NCBI RefSeq assembly: GCF_000275845.1
Contig: NW_006766896.1
Location: 516,308 to 563,508 of the forward strand
DNA from: Dichomitus squalens LYAD-421 SS1
Taxonomy: Eukaryota; Basidiomycota; Agaricomycetes; Polyporales; Polyporaceae
Length of the DNA stretch: 47,201 bases
Direction: 5' to 3'
In this document: positions 21,662-33,533 of the stretch, piece after piece
Layout: each line of letters opens with the position of its first letter
How positions within the stretch are numbered: the stretch's first letter is position 1
Position numbers and translations under genes: made by a program
Notes under the pieces: generated by a model
What the model saw: only the letters and a program-made list of their open reading frames with translations
Database searches by the model: none
Told to the model about the DNA's origin: nothing

Positions 21662-24600
21662 TCATACATTCAAGAACCCAACGCTCTCCCAGTAAGCCAC
21701 CCACCTCAATGCATCTGCCTCACCGAGTGGCCCCAGTCTTGCAAGAGTACGCGAAGCGGCTGAGGCCTTGTGGGTCGCAAATAACACTTCCTTGTTCGAC
21801 AAGGACGCCTCAAAGAAATCGATGAGAGTATGCGCAGACTCGTGCGTGTCCGTCTGCAATTGCACCTCGTTCGCTGCGCGTGCAGACTCCTTCAGTTTCT
21901 CGAGCCACTCTGCAGTCGATACGAGAGGGACTGCGATTTTCTTCGCGATCGGTTGGAACACGTCGTTCCAAGAGGCCGGTTTGGGCGAGGTGAGATGCAA
22001 GATAGGCTCGTCACTGTACAGCATCTCAAGAAGCGCTGCACTCGCGATGTCGATCGGAACCCAAGAGACAGTCTAGTAATAGATCCTCTCATTAACACGG
22101 TCTCCGACACGATGTGATGTTGTCAACTCACGTCGTCTCTTTCAGGTGCAAGGCCTAGTCGCTTGCTTGCTCGGACGATAGATGGAATCCACTCTTTAAT
22201 ATTCCAACCACCTACTTGCGAGTCGCCGCTCAGCTGGCCTACACGCACGGATGTCGTGCGGAGGCCCGTTTCCCTTGTCGCCCGCCATAGCATTTGTTCT
22301 GTGATCCACTTGCTCTCGCCATATCCAGTCCCTAGTGCGTATTCTGGACCATATTCAAGCGATTCGGGAGCCGGCGTCGTGGACGAGTATCCTGTAGCTC
22401 TTGGTTAGAAAGCGTCTTCATTCACGACAACAAGAGCCCTACCGAAGAGCGCGCTGATAGAGCTGACGAAAAGAAGCCTCGGCCCACCCGCCACAGCTGA
22501 GCTCAAAGCGAAGTCGACGACATTGCGTGCACCAGCAAGGAGGGGCTCAAATGATGGCAAGGAGACGTTAAAGTCGACACGCCAGCCTAGAATGTGTTTT
22601 AGAGAGTAAATGACACTACTGAGTGCTGAGACACATACCGTTCTGGATGATAGCCGTGACGGAGGCGCGTAACTATGGACATCATCAGAAACACTGACAT
22701 GCGAGGATAATTGACCATTCTCACTTGCTCGAACGTCCGCTGATCCAAGTTGAACCCTGGCTTCGACAGGTCTCCGGATAAGAAGGTCACCCTTCCACCA
22801 TCCAATACGTGCTCGTCCAGGTTCCAGGCACGGAACACCTCACGGTGTCTCTTCTCAAGGGTTGCGCTATCCCCGGGAACGCCACGGTTCAAGGCGTAGA
22901 CATGCACGACTTCAGGTTCCGCGAGGATCTGAGTGAGCAGCTGAGACCCGAGGCGGCCGGTGGTCCCCGTGATGAGGATCGTCTCTTGCGAAAGCCCGTG
23001 GCCATTGTGGCTGACGTTACTGGATGACGTCCCGCGCCAGCTCGGCTTGGGAAATGTGCTAGAATACTTCGACAGCATGGACTCCATCTGCGTAAGGCGA
23101 GAGGCACGCTCTTCTTCCTTGCCTACGGCTGTCCCAGACAGGATTCTGAGAAGGAAGAAAGCGAGTTGGGTTATGCTCGGGTTGTTGTAGACAAAGTTCA
23201 GTGGGATGTCATGAACGGAGAGCTTGGTTGTGGTCCTGATAGCGTGAAGCACTGTATTTCTGATCCAGGTAGCTTGCAAACTAGGCCTCGTAAGTCGGAA
23301 TCTCACAGACAGTGGGGCGCAGAGCAACATACCTATCGCCGCCCTGCTGGAACAGGTCGTCGTCATCTTCGATGTTGGGCACCTTCATAACCTTCTTGAC
23401 CACCCCTCGGACGTACGTTCGCACAGTCTCAGCTGACCAGGAAGGGGGAACAGGGATATCCACTTGTGAGGATTCTTCGAGCTTCTTGTACAGCTCTTCG
23501 ATCTCTTCTGCGTACTCATCTAGTGAGACGTGACGACGGGGCGTTCCCTTCGCCGTGTACTGGAACGGCTTGTTCGGCTTCGTGACTGTGATGAGCTATA
23601 TGGAGAGTGAGCCTAAGCCCTCAATAATAGAAGCTTTCACAGGGACGAACTTCTTTGAACAACCGCGAGTGCGAGGGTGCGAACTCGTTGACGCGCTCGA
23701 CCGTTGGCCTACATGATATTGAGCTCATATGAATGAGGAGAGCAGGCGAGGGGAAATTCCCACCAAATCTGATTCCGGAAGGCCTCCAACTTCACCTCGT
23801 CGCTAGGGTCGAATGGTTCCTTAGGTTGAATGATGACGCCATTCTGCGTGCGTGCACGACCAAAGATGATGGCTGCAGCAATGTTGGAGTCTCGCAGCAA
23901 TATCGCCTCTATAAAATACCGCGTTGAGCAGAGCCTACGCGTACAACGTGAACACCGCCTTACCCATGGGAACTGGATTAGTCTGTCGATAGCAAATTAG
24001 ACGTTATCCTTCTACAAGGACAATGCGGTGGTCGGTGCACACCTTCTCTCCCGTAGACAAGATGATCTGGTCGTCCTTGCGACCGACGACCTTCATATAC
24101 TCCTTGTGTTCCGGATGCTCCATCATAAGGTCGTTCGTCGCGTATCCCCGACGTCCGTCAACCTCGGTGTTCAAAACATTTGGGCACATGGTCTCAGACT
24201 CCTTCAAAGCAGTCGTGAGCATCATGAGCACATTTGCAATGCGCATGTGCATGTGCATCGACCGACTGACCAATATGACGAGTTCGAAGACTCCCGGCTG
24301 GCCCTCCTGGTAAATACGAGCCTGCTCCACAACATGAGTCAGGGCGAAGTACTCCCATTCGCCCCTGAGGGCTAGGTCAGACGGGAATATGTCCCTCGTG
24401 AGCGCCCCCACCTCTGTGCTGAACACGCACAATGAAATCAGGACTGTCACTCCGAACGCATGTACGATAGAGGAGAATGACGCACGCCCCAAAGCCTGTG
24501 GCCAGCCTCACGCCACTGTTATGCAACAAGCCCCCGATTTCCTTGCTGAGGGGTGCGCCAGCGAACAACTGCGCGTGCAGTGAACATCAGACAAGTGATT

Positions 24601-25923
24601 ATAACAGATGCCCGTGTAGTCACTCACGATGAATCTCAACTGTTGAAGAACAGGCACGTTGGCCGGATCGCGTCCCCATGTCTGCGAGTTCTGGTCAGGT
24701 CGGAATGGTTCAATAAAACTGCAAGATGTACCTCGAGGAAGGTAGGTACGCAGACAAGGCCATCGACCTTCGAAGCGACGGCAGCGTTCAACAATGTTTC
24801 AGGCGTCGACGCGATGGGTGGCGAGGAGGGCCTAAAGAAGGCAGCCGTTACGCCTGTCCCGACCTGTGGTCATTCTGGAAGTGAGCACTCCTGACCGTCA
24901 TCTAGTACTGGTTACGTACAATCCAGGCGATCGAGAATGTTCCCATGACGTCTGTTGACGGCGTCAGCCGGATAGTGTATGGATCATTGAGGGGATGGAC
25001 TCACGGAACAGCGGCAAACCGTGGAATGAGACACGCAGGCCGCACATGTCCGTGTTGGAGAAATCTAAGCAGATGTCAGACGGGGACGGGCAGCATTGGT
25101 GGAATCACGGGCGTACAGGGCGTGTAACCCCACTGAGAGAAGGTGCGATGCAGAATGGTGATAGGCTTGGGGAACGAGGTGGATCCTGTGCAGTACGATG
25201 TCAGACCAGGAATTACCCTTTATAGAACAGCTCAGGAACGTACCAGACGAATGGAGGATAAGAGCAGGTTTATCTGGGACGATGCGACCCATGGGGATAC
25301 CCGGCTCATTGGCATCGTTGTAGAGGTCGGTGAACTCCGGCAAGGGAAGCAACTCGACCTCATACCCGTCATGCGCGAGCTGTTCCTTCGCTTCGTGCGC
25401 GATGCGCTGCATAACCGCATCGCGACTAACGAAGAGTTGGCGAAGAGAAGTGATCCTGATCAGATGCGCGACGGCCACCGACGAGTTTCTCGCAGAGATA
25501 GGGAACGGCGTGTGGCCGAGGTACATGATCCCGACCTGAATGGTAAGGTACGTCGGAGAATCTGAATGTGATCTTTTAGTGATGCACGACGAACTCGGAC
25601 ACGGAGAAGCGGCACGTACCAGTGACCGCAAGGATACCAATGGTGGTATGTCCATCGTTATCGAGCATGGTCTGAGGCAGCCGTTCGGAAACTATCTTCG
25701 CCGCTTTGCGGATACCCCGAAAGACGTCCCTGTGGTACAGCGTTTGCACATTACCATGCTCGTCATCGAACACGATAACAGGATGGTTTGGACTCTTCTC
25801 TGCGTGGAACGCGTAGAGTTCGGGTATCGTGAGGGAACTGAACAGCGGTGGGCGGGTCCAAGTTGTGCTGTTCAAGCCTTGCTGCGACGTTACCACTGGA
25901 ATGTCGCTGAGGGCAGGAGACAT
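21662..25923 (-). CDS. NRPS-like adenylation-thiolation-reductase (carboxylic acid reductase type)
   Basis: Such enzymes activate a carboxylic acid with ATP, load it on a phosphopantetheine arm and release it as an aldehyde with NADPH. The gene has many short introns, and I could splice all conserved blocks without a break. The A domain has YLGHTPFPIS, HSSGSTSFPKPI (A3), GFGATEVG (A5), GYATNDL (A7) and GRKDDQIILSTGEKTNPVP (A8). The T domain reads DDLFQQGGDSLQATWIRN, with its Ser codon completed across an intron (donor near 23,331). The R domain starts ILITGTTGRLGSQLL and keeps the active-site pair in YGESKW. The C-terminus is WESVGFLNV. Length is about 1,050 residues. There is no condensation domain, so a single acid is processed. 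Substrate is unknown. The adjacent alcohol dehydrogenase and hydrolase could act on the same compound. Confidence 0.88.
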
Positions 25924-26988
25924 CTTGGCTTATAGTAGTGGCTATGTTATCGACCTAGTGATCGCGGGATGATGTTTTGTGAACCTCGATCAGTTAGACC
26001 ACTCCCATATATAGGCACTCCGGCATCTTGTGCGATTGTCACTCTCGAGAGATCCCCGGGCTAGCATTGTAAATCGGCATCGGGGCGGCAACCCTAGTAA
26101 CCGGTGTGTCACCCGGCAGCTCTTTGTGCGGGGCAAGGCCGACTAGGATAGGATAGAGCCTGCGCTCAAGTCACCGACCTGCTCAGGTGAGGCCGCCTGG
26201 TGTCATTCTGCGGAGCCTCGGCGACCCTTCAAGCTGCCCGAGGGCAAATTTTAGTCACCACAGAAGGCGTAGCGCGGCGTGTGTGAGCACGTACTGCTTG
26301 GTGTTCCCCCGATCTGGTCATCTAGAAGGCGGCCGCGGGCGATATCGCGGCTAGGGGCTGAATTATCGATCCGTCATCGTTGTCGTCCTTGTCGCGACGT
26401 TGAAGGATAGGGAGACCTGCTGTCAAGGCGCTCGTCTACAAATGGTCAGGTGTTCGATATGCCGAGCCATGCTGGGGAATAATCAAGCAGGTTACAATGG
26501 AGAATGTTTGAAGATGAGTGTACCCAGTAGTGCACATACTAGCAACGTGCATATTCTCCGCCGTCGGAGGGAGCAAGAAAGGGGCCAAGATTCTCTGCGA
26601 CAAGGCGACTCCTTGAGCTAATCGACGAGAGCTATGGACAAAATGATACAGTTAGGGTTCGAACCTACGTTCCCTAGCTAACCACAGATTCTAACCCAGG
26701 TCGCCTGAATCACTTGGCTATGCTGTCAATTACGTAATTTTCTCTCGTAGTCATATGTTGTTGTATGTTCAGGCCGTGCTACTGAACCTACAGCTTTCGC
26801 AACAAAAAGACTTGAATATTGCAATTGTATCACGCAAAGACAGACGCGCATAACAGAAGGATAGCATTGAGCTCGAAAACACACCGCAAATGTCCTGACA
26901 AGCAGACTAACTCGAGCGCATGCACACCGGCAGTACCCAGTCAAATGCGAGATCGGCTCGAACCTCCCCTCGACTCGCCTCGCGCTCC
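25924..26988. other. intergenic, contains a tRNA-like relic
   Basis: This is the upstream region of the A-T-R gene and the downstream region of the DUF6534 gene. Frames here are short. A tRNA-like sequence is listed separately. Confidence 0.45.
26638..26725 (-). tRNA. tRNA-Ser(AGA)-like pseudogene or tRNA-derived element
   Basis: The minus strand has an A box (tagccaagtgattcaggcg), a B box (aggttcgaaccc), a long variable region as in Ser tRNAs, an anticodon-loop-like ttagaat (AGA), and a T4 run just after the 3' end. The acceptor stem (gacagca with ctgtatc) and the anticodon stem pair poorly, so it is probably dead. Confidence 0.45.
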
Positions 26989-29935
26989 TCACGCAGCAGC
27001 ACGCGCCATCCGCTCCTCATGCAGCCCCCACATCACCGCGACGCCCCGCTCGGCGTCGAACAGCGCCCGCCGCGGCTTCGACGCGCTGCGCGAGCCCCAC
27101 CCGCGCCCCGAGCGCACCATCCGCGAGTACTTGTCCTTGTCCCTCTGCGCGTACACCACCGGCGGCCCCACGCCCTCGACGATGTCCACGTCCACGTCGA
27201 ACGACGCGGCGGGGCCGAGCGACGCGGTCCCAAAATGCAGCGGGGACAGCGACAGCGCGCGTTCCGGGGGCGACGGGTAGTCCTGCGGGTGGTGCTGTTC
27301 CCTGGAGGGCACGGAGGTTCGGGAGGACACGGAGGGGATGGTGCTGAGCGTCGTCGAGTGCGCGCAGCTCGGCCGCCGCTGTGCCCACGGGCCGCTGTAC
27401 TCGTGCCGAGGCTCTGGCTCGGGGGACAAGGGCCGCGCGTCGATGGGGCGCGACCTGGGCGAGACGGACTCGGGCATGGGCGGCGTGATCGCGAGCTGCT
27501 CCGCGAGCATGAGCGTCGGCAGGTCTACCTGCGTCTGGGCCCCAGTCCCGGCGGCGAAAGGATGGCTGAGCCGGACGGACTCGTCGTACTCGGGGAGGGC
27601 GACGTCCGGGTGGCTCAGGCGCGGGGCGCGGGGCAGGAACGGCTCCTCGCTGGCGAGGCTGTCCGAGCGGCCTGGGGTGGGGAACTGGAATGCGTAGAGC
27701 TCTGCCGGGCACGTGTCCCGCTCGCGGATGCTCTGGAACTGGATGTGCGGCTGTCCGGGGTGGCCGAGGTGTACGCAGGAGGAGGATGGCGGGAATCCTG
27801 AGAGGAAGAGCTGGTGTTTGTGCTCAGGCGGGCCGACGTTCTGCAGGATGAAGGACGCGTTGGGGGTGAAACCGGGAGGCGTGTGATGAAGGCCGTCGCG
27901 AATGCCGCCACGCGCGTTCAACCTGCGGGGAACGATGGGTGAACGGAGCGTTGGCAGCGAGGTGACCAATCAAGGACTTACATTGCGAGGTAGGAGTTGA
28001 TGTACACTGCAGCGGGTCAGCATCGCATTGCTCTAAGACCAAGAGCCACTCACGTTTGATGACAAGGAATTCGATAGCAGCGGTAATAAACGTAGCAGGG
28101 TATGCGATCATCTGAAAACTTGAAATCAGCGGAAGGGACAGCCTATGCTGTCGCGTGCTTACCATAGAGATAGCTATTATAGAACATAGACTAACGGGAG
28201 ACATAAGTGCTTGTTTGTATGAGATGGGTCGCGCCACCTGACTGACCTAGTTACAATACCAGTATTCACGGTATAGAACATGAGCTTTCGGAGGACACCG
28301 TTCATCCTGGAGGGCGGACGCGGACCTCAGCACGGGCACTGGGGATGTACAAGGCTACTTACGCTCCGAACTCGGTCTGACATTGGGCGAGGAAGTAACA
28401 CAGCGAACCGGCGATGACGATGTCTGTCAAAGTCGAGCAAACTAGAGGCACATATGTTGCAAACTGCCAAAGACGTGTTAAGATCGGAATAATTCTTAGG
28501 ACAGAGGGAAAAGAGAAACGTACGGGAGCGTGCGATAGACGGTCGAAGGTGTCCAGTCTATATCTGTGGCATAATCAGAACCGTGACACAAGAAGATGGG
28601 AAGCGGTAGACTTACGTTTCACTACACATAACTGCACACAAACTCGCGTTCAGCGGTGGTCATCAGCCAGACAATACGGAGCGCACCAATCACAAGAGCT
28701 GGTGGATCGAAACAGCATAAGTAGAGGTTGTCGTGGGAAGACGATTGACTTACCATAACCTATAACGACCAGAACGCCCTAGCGAACGCATGGTTTGGTA
28801 TAATCGAGATTTCTCCGGCCACAGGGGACTCACCACGAGATATGGGACTACTAGCCGCATAATCCACCTAGCGGCCGACTTCTGAAGCGTGACCTTCTGC
28901 GAGCTCCACCGTCGGTCCTCCTCTTTGAACGGTTCTACATCTTCGTCGATACCGCGCACTAGATGCAAGCGTCAGGTTGGGAACCCGGGAGCAGAGCGTG
29001 GAGAGCACGAACGAGTCCATAATTGGAAGGTGTACAAGCTGTAGATGGGATGAGATACGGGACGTTCACGGTCAAATGTGCGAGCTTACGTGTGTACGGA
29101 TATCACGACGAACCCCTGGCGCCGGGAAATCAGCTCGAGTAGGGTGAACGTCACAGTATACGCACGTCTATGATAGTACGGAGCTAGGTGAGGGTCAACA
29201 TGGATTTTGATCGCACGTGTGATAGCATCCGTACCTTGTAACTCCATATCACTGTCAAAAGAGCGGACGGGTTGTCGAAGTTGATGACGAGGTAGAAGTA
29301 GATGAAGTGAGCGCTTAATGAGAAGTGGAAGGCGTCGAGGAACCTGGAATCGCGATTACGACAACTGCAGCGACGCAGTCGAGGTCAAGTCATGACTCAC
29401 CAGAGCCAGAATACAGCCACCTTTATCCACCGCCTGTCTCCCGGGTATTGCTGAAAATAGACGAATACCTGAAGCATGGTAAGTCCAAACAGTCTAGGAG
29501 CCAAGCCCGTTAGTTCGATTGCGAATGAAAGGGGATATGAAGGGTGGTCAGAGAGCGCGATTTCGAGGCGAGTCTGCAGGGCAGAAGCTCCTCCAGGGTA
29601 GCTTGCGCGGTGCTGCACGATTGTGCTGAGATGGTGATTTTGAGGGGCCAAATTGCCTCCCAAATCATCCTACGGAATCGTCCCATACCCCTGCACCCGG
29701 GCGAGGATGTTCACGATTCCGGGTAGGGAGGCAGGATTGCGGACAGCAGACCCGCGACTGGGGAGCTTCTGCGATTCTGCGCAGGTATGCTGAAAACGCG
29801 AATCCGAGGGCAACACCGCCTCCAGGATTCGCCCGGTGACGGTGGACTATGACCACCCCTTTTTGAGGGGACTTACACCGCGGAGACGAGTACGCCGATG
29901 AAGAGGGCGCCATAGGTACTGTCGAGGCCGGACAT
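26989..29935 (-). CDS. DUF6534-type multi-span membrane protein with long disordered tail
   Basis: This family is a large basidiomycete group of seven-helix membrane proteins of unknown function. The start is MSGLDSTYGALFIGVLVSAV (from 29935). Further exons carry LFGLTMLQVFVYFQQYPGD, FLDAFHFSLSAHFIYFYLVI, FATYVPLVCSTLTDIVIAGS with LCYFLAQC, RMNGVLRKLMFYTVNTGIVT, LCSIIAISM, MIAYPATFITAAIEFLVIK and INSYLAM followed by LNARGGIRDGL. This is the usual order. The last exon adds about 310 GC-rich Ser/Pro/Arg-rich residues ending EERMARAAA, longer than the short tails I associate with the family. Exon borders between about 28,600 and 29,100 could not be settled, and that part may hold small exons or some decay. 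Antisense and shifted frames over the GC-rich tail are shadows. Confidence 0.7.
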
Positions 29936-30049
29936 GCTTCAGGCTAGCTCAGCACAAGGATGGATGGAGGGGGAACGTGGAGGGCGGAAGGCACGAAGGA
30001 GGAGGGCAAGGGAGGGTCGGGTGGTAGTGGACGAGAGAGGCGGGAAGGT

Positions 30050-30074
30050 GGGCAGCGGCGGGGGACGGGGAGGG
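30050..30074 (+). promoter_or_regulatory. potential G-quadruplex in purine-rich tract
   Basis: Four guanine runs (ggg, ggggg, gggg, ggg) with loops of 7, 2 and 1 nt lie within a G/A-rich tract (about 29,950-30,120), 115-140 bp upstream of the DUF6534 start on the non-template side. It is a plausible promoter element of that minus-strand gene. Confidence 0.45.
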
Positions 30075-30224
30075 AGGCATGGAGGAAGGCATGGACGGGC
30101 GGCGGGGATCCGGAAAGTGGTGGGCGACGTGCAGGTTGGGTACGGACAGAGTTGGCAGTCCCCCTCCCGCGACGGGCGGAATTGCGTCTCGCGTGCCTGC
30201 ACCTGACATCCGCCGAGCCCCGCG

Positions 30225-30304
30225 CCGGCGCATATAGCAGCCAGCCGGCGCATATAGCAGCCAGCCGGCGCATATAGCAGCCAGCCGGCGCATATAGCAG
30301 CCAG
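30225..30304. repeat. tandem repeat, 20 bp x 4
   Basis: The unit ccggcgcatatagcagccag is repeated four times without change, and a partial fifth copy (cctgcg) follows. Each unit contains gcatata. It lies 290-370 bp upstream of the DUF6534 start codon. Confidence 0.9.
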
Positions 30305-31738
30305 CCTGCGTCCTGCCCAATCTGGGAAGATGCACAGCGCCTTCCCTCGGCCCTACATAGCATGCAGCTCGGGGAGCACTAGTCCGTGCACCATGTGCGA
30401 GTCCGATGCCTCATCTCACTGGACACTATCACAGAGCAAGGCAGCTTGCGGTCTCAGACAGCTACACCTGCGTGACCGTAAGTGAGGTACCACTATGACA
30501 TGTTCATGAGCGACAGCCGTCATGTTCAGGGAGAATCCCAACTCGGGGTAACTTACGGAAAGCACTGCAGAAGCTTCGAATCAACGCGTGTAGTTGACAA
30601 GCCTGCCCGGTCTGCTTGCTCGTATCCGGAAGCGCACATATTAACAACCTAGATGGAAGACCAGGACAGGCAGCAATTAATATGGTTCCACCCCGAGACT
30701 GATTCTCGTTCCCAGCGAGTAAGTAGCCGACTCGTAACCGGTATCGATGTCATTCGAAACGAGCGGCAGCAGTCATCGGAGCTCGACGGAGACTATACTG
30801 GGAGTAATCGGAGTCCGAATATGACTCCCACCGTTGAAGCGCTGACAGCGTCGCGACTCGCCTTCAGTTTGGCTTCGAAGACTCTGACAGAGATCGCCCG
30901 CCGTGTTTGCCCGCCGTGTTTGCCCGCCGTGTATGTACATACGTTTCAGTCATCTGTGAGACCACCCGGTATCTCTCATTGCGCACAGATAGCCTCGGCT
31001 GATACGCTTCCTCGCCCCAGTACTAGTGACCGAGGCATGCAGTCCCAGCTCTACCTCCTCCACGCCCCTACATCATCATCTAGCAAACAACGAGCTTATA
31101 TCGCATTGAACTGAACCCATTCCCATTGCGACGTTGCAAGCATGACTATATGTGTTTTTGTCCTCCCACATGACGCCCCTGGGACCATGTTGCGCTCCCG
31201 CAAACCACAATGCTCGTTCCGGCCTTGATGGGCTCTGACGACAACTGCAGTGCTCGGGACGCGCAAGACGGCATTTAGAATATCCCAGATTCGTTCAGAT
31301 GTTGGATATCTGTCCATGTCAGGCTGGGAGTGTTTCTAGAAGCGATGGCGAGTCTGTTTCAATATGGCGCTGAATGCGGGATACTTACTCGATGCATTTA
31401 CTTGCGGTGTGCATATCCGTACACATCGTCTCCACTGTTGCTCGGAGAAGAAGCCGGAACCGTCGCCTCGTCCTGCTACATCTCGTCTGAAAAGTAGCTG
31501 CGCAACGGTGCTGAGACGTTTCCCGCTGGACTTAGGTTGAAAAGCGATCACATTGGGAAGCCTCGCTCACTATATCACATCTAGAACTACGTCCTCGGAA
31601 GACCTTGGTCACTAGCGTCCCTAGACAGATGATAGCAGACCTCCAGGAGATTGGCCGCGTCGGCACTCCCGCTTCCTCGTCCCCTCCCCCTCAGAGCCTG
31701 CAGAAGAACCTTCAAGTCCTATCACCAGTCATCTACCC
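30305..31738. other. intergenic, about 1.4 kb
   Basis: A 153-residue plus-strand frame (30653-31114, MEDQDRQQLIWFHPETD...) is open but has no recognised domain, and it spans a 13-bp tandem repeat, so I do not call it a gene. The stretch probably includes the promoters of the DUF6534 gene and of the secreted protein at 31,739. Confidence 0.4.
30896..30934. repeat. tandem repeat, 13 bp x 3
   Basis: The unit gcccgccgtgttt occurs three times in a row; the last copy ends tat. Confidence 0.85.
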
Positions 31739-32107
31739 ATGCACTTCACAGTCATCGTCGGAGCCGCCCTCGCAGCCAGCGGTAAGCATGTCTCCGCCCC
31801 ACCCTACGGTCCGCAGGCCTGCAAAGCCACGCTGACTACGTCTTCGAATCCGTCCTCCGTGACTCCCTTAGCAGCCATCATACCCACCTCCCTGACGACC
31901 TTCCCGGAGACCATCGAGACGGGCCCTGTCGTATCCCACCGGGGTCGCCGCCGCCATTGCGCCCGATGCGGAGGACTGTTTGATCACTACCACCCTCACG
32001 GTCCAACGTTCGACGGAGCGACGACGACCGCTACGCTTACCGTCGTTACGGACGCCCCGAGCCAGGAGACGGTCGCTGGCCAGCCCACCACCGTCACCGC
32101 TCACTAA
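31739..32107 (+). CDS. small secreted protein, possibly frameshifted
   Basis: Exon 1 (31739-31781) encodes MHFTVIVGAALAAS plus one base. A phase-1 intron (gtaagc...gcaaag, 31782-31826) leads to exon 2 (31827-32107). The 107-residue product has a signal peptide and a Thr/Ser-rich chain ending LTVVTDAPSQETVAGQPTT. The middle (HRGRRRHCARCGG) is unlike the rest. In another frame the same bases read VAAAIAPDAEDCLITTTLTV, which fits the family composition better, so a pair of compensating shifts or an unseen intron may exist. It shares the exon layout of the genes at 16,711 (minus) and 33,534. The protein may be a wall-associated or secreted effector-type protein; this is inference. Confidence 0.5.
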   Translation: MHFTVIVGAALAASGKHVSAPPYGPQACKATLTTSSNPSSVTPLAAIIPTSLTTFPETIETGPVVSHRGRRRHCARCGGLFDHYHPHGPTFDGATTTATLTVVTDAPSQETVAGQPTTVTAH

Positions 32108-33533
32108 AAGGCGCATTCATACGTTGCCCGAGGCTCCTGGGAGATTTTTGAGATCGTGAGCGTAGTTCTCTGTTCGCCCTCTGCACTTTCTCACTGCATT
32201 CATGCTTCAGTCCTCGTGACCGAGTCCCCTCGCCTTCGACATGCTCTTGTTACTACCTCATTGATTGTCTACACTAGGCTTTGAGTGAACCCTACAGAGA
32301 AGGCGGGGTGGGAAGCTTAGCATGTACCGCAAGGACATGTCCATGACGCAACCTCGACGATGCGAACTCAGAAGCTCTTCAGTTATCGCGGAAATTATAC
32401 GGACTTCTCCAGGGTGCATGATCATTGATGGCGCTATGGTAAGCGATAACACTCGGTTTGAGCCTACGCCACTGCCAGTGTGAGTGGGGCAGTACTTGAA
32501 ACGCGTGCGATACAACCTTGAGCAGCACGAACTTGTGCTATTGGACGAAGTTCGCTCCAGGTACTCGCTCTAGGTACTCTACACGAATGAACAAAACTCT
32601 CGAGGAGATGGAGCACGGTCTCGACATTTTCTCCGTTGCTACTGCTCTCGCTGCTCGCGGTAAGCCCTTCTGCGACTCAATCAAGTTGATCCCGATCGAA
32701 GCCTTGGCTGAGCCACACTGAGACGCACAATTCTTCCCAGAGCCCACGCTCTGAACTGTGTGCCCACCGGCACGGATCGGACTTGCGTGGGATCACGTTT
32801 ATGTGGACTGAGGCTGTCGACGTCCTAGACTTGTGTCCGGACTGGGGCATACACGATGGAGCCTGCCTGCGTGCAGCGCACTCGCCAGCGCTAGCACTGC
32901 GAAGAGGAACCATTCTCTGGCTCCGAATGTGTTCACAAGAAGCGCTGACTCCGCGCTGGAGCCTTGATGCACATGTGGGCTCACGACCGCCAAGCTTTGT
33001 ATCTGGCGTTTACCCCGACTCGCTCTCCTCGCAACCCTCACCAAGGCCATACTGAAACCTTGCACCGTCTCACTGCTTGTCCCCATGCCCGTCTAGAGTC
33101 GCGGGCTGCTGTCCCCGGCGTATGATGCTGATGTGTAAGTCTCCGGCTTGCACACGGAGAGGGTCATCGGTCCGGGGATAGACACCAGTCTGCTTAGACA
33201 CGAGGCGGGTTTATCCGGCTCATGTCCATCCCTAAGTGAGTCACTACATACATTCGTGGGCCCGAGGCCACGATGCAAGAAGCACAGTACATGTATTGTG
33301 TGTTCGTAGGCGACGAGATCCGGATCCGAGCGTACACCGCCTTGAGCACGGCAGTATTTGTAAGGGGCTTGGCACAACACGAGTTCTTACCAGTTGTGAG
33401 TCTAGGTGACGGAATCTCTGGGCGATGATCACGTTTGGGTCCGTATAAGTAGCAGGTCTCTAGTCGGTCAACCGCATCAAGTCTCGCAAAGCCCATTTTT
33501 TTAAAGACGAACCTGCTCCCCCCCTTCGGAAAA
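32108..33533. other. intergenic with relics
   Basis: This stretch holds a decayed first exon of the secreted family (listed) and, near 32,965-33,010, a short piece resembling a WD repeat (AHDRQALYLAFTP) like AHDRQVLDLAFSP of the 45.1 kb WD40 gene. Nothing else was recognised. Confidence 0.4.
32608..32659 (+). pseudogene. orphan signal-peptide exon of the secreted family
   Basis: MEHGLDIFSVATALAAR plus one base, then gtaagc, is 52 nt long. That is the same length and phase as exon 1 of the gene at 33,534 (MKFGFNVFIVAAALVAH). The first residues are charged and no Thr-rich second exon follows, so it looks like a dead copy left by tandem duplication. Confidence 0.5.

Noticed and set aside
26920..27801. 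293-residue plus-strand frame and a 231-residue shifted minus frame over the DUF6534 tail
   Set aside because: Both are Arg/Pro/Ala-rich shadows created by high GC. The minus frame ending at 26989 continues the DUF6534 exon in phase and carries LNARGGIRDGL.
30225..30304. CRISPR array
   Set aside because: The four 20-bp units are directly adjacent without spacers, and the genome is eukaryotic.
30653..31114. 153-residue frame in the intergenic region
   Set aside because: No domain, signal peptide or splice structure. It spans a 13-bp tandem repeat and has uneven composition.
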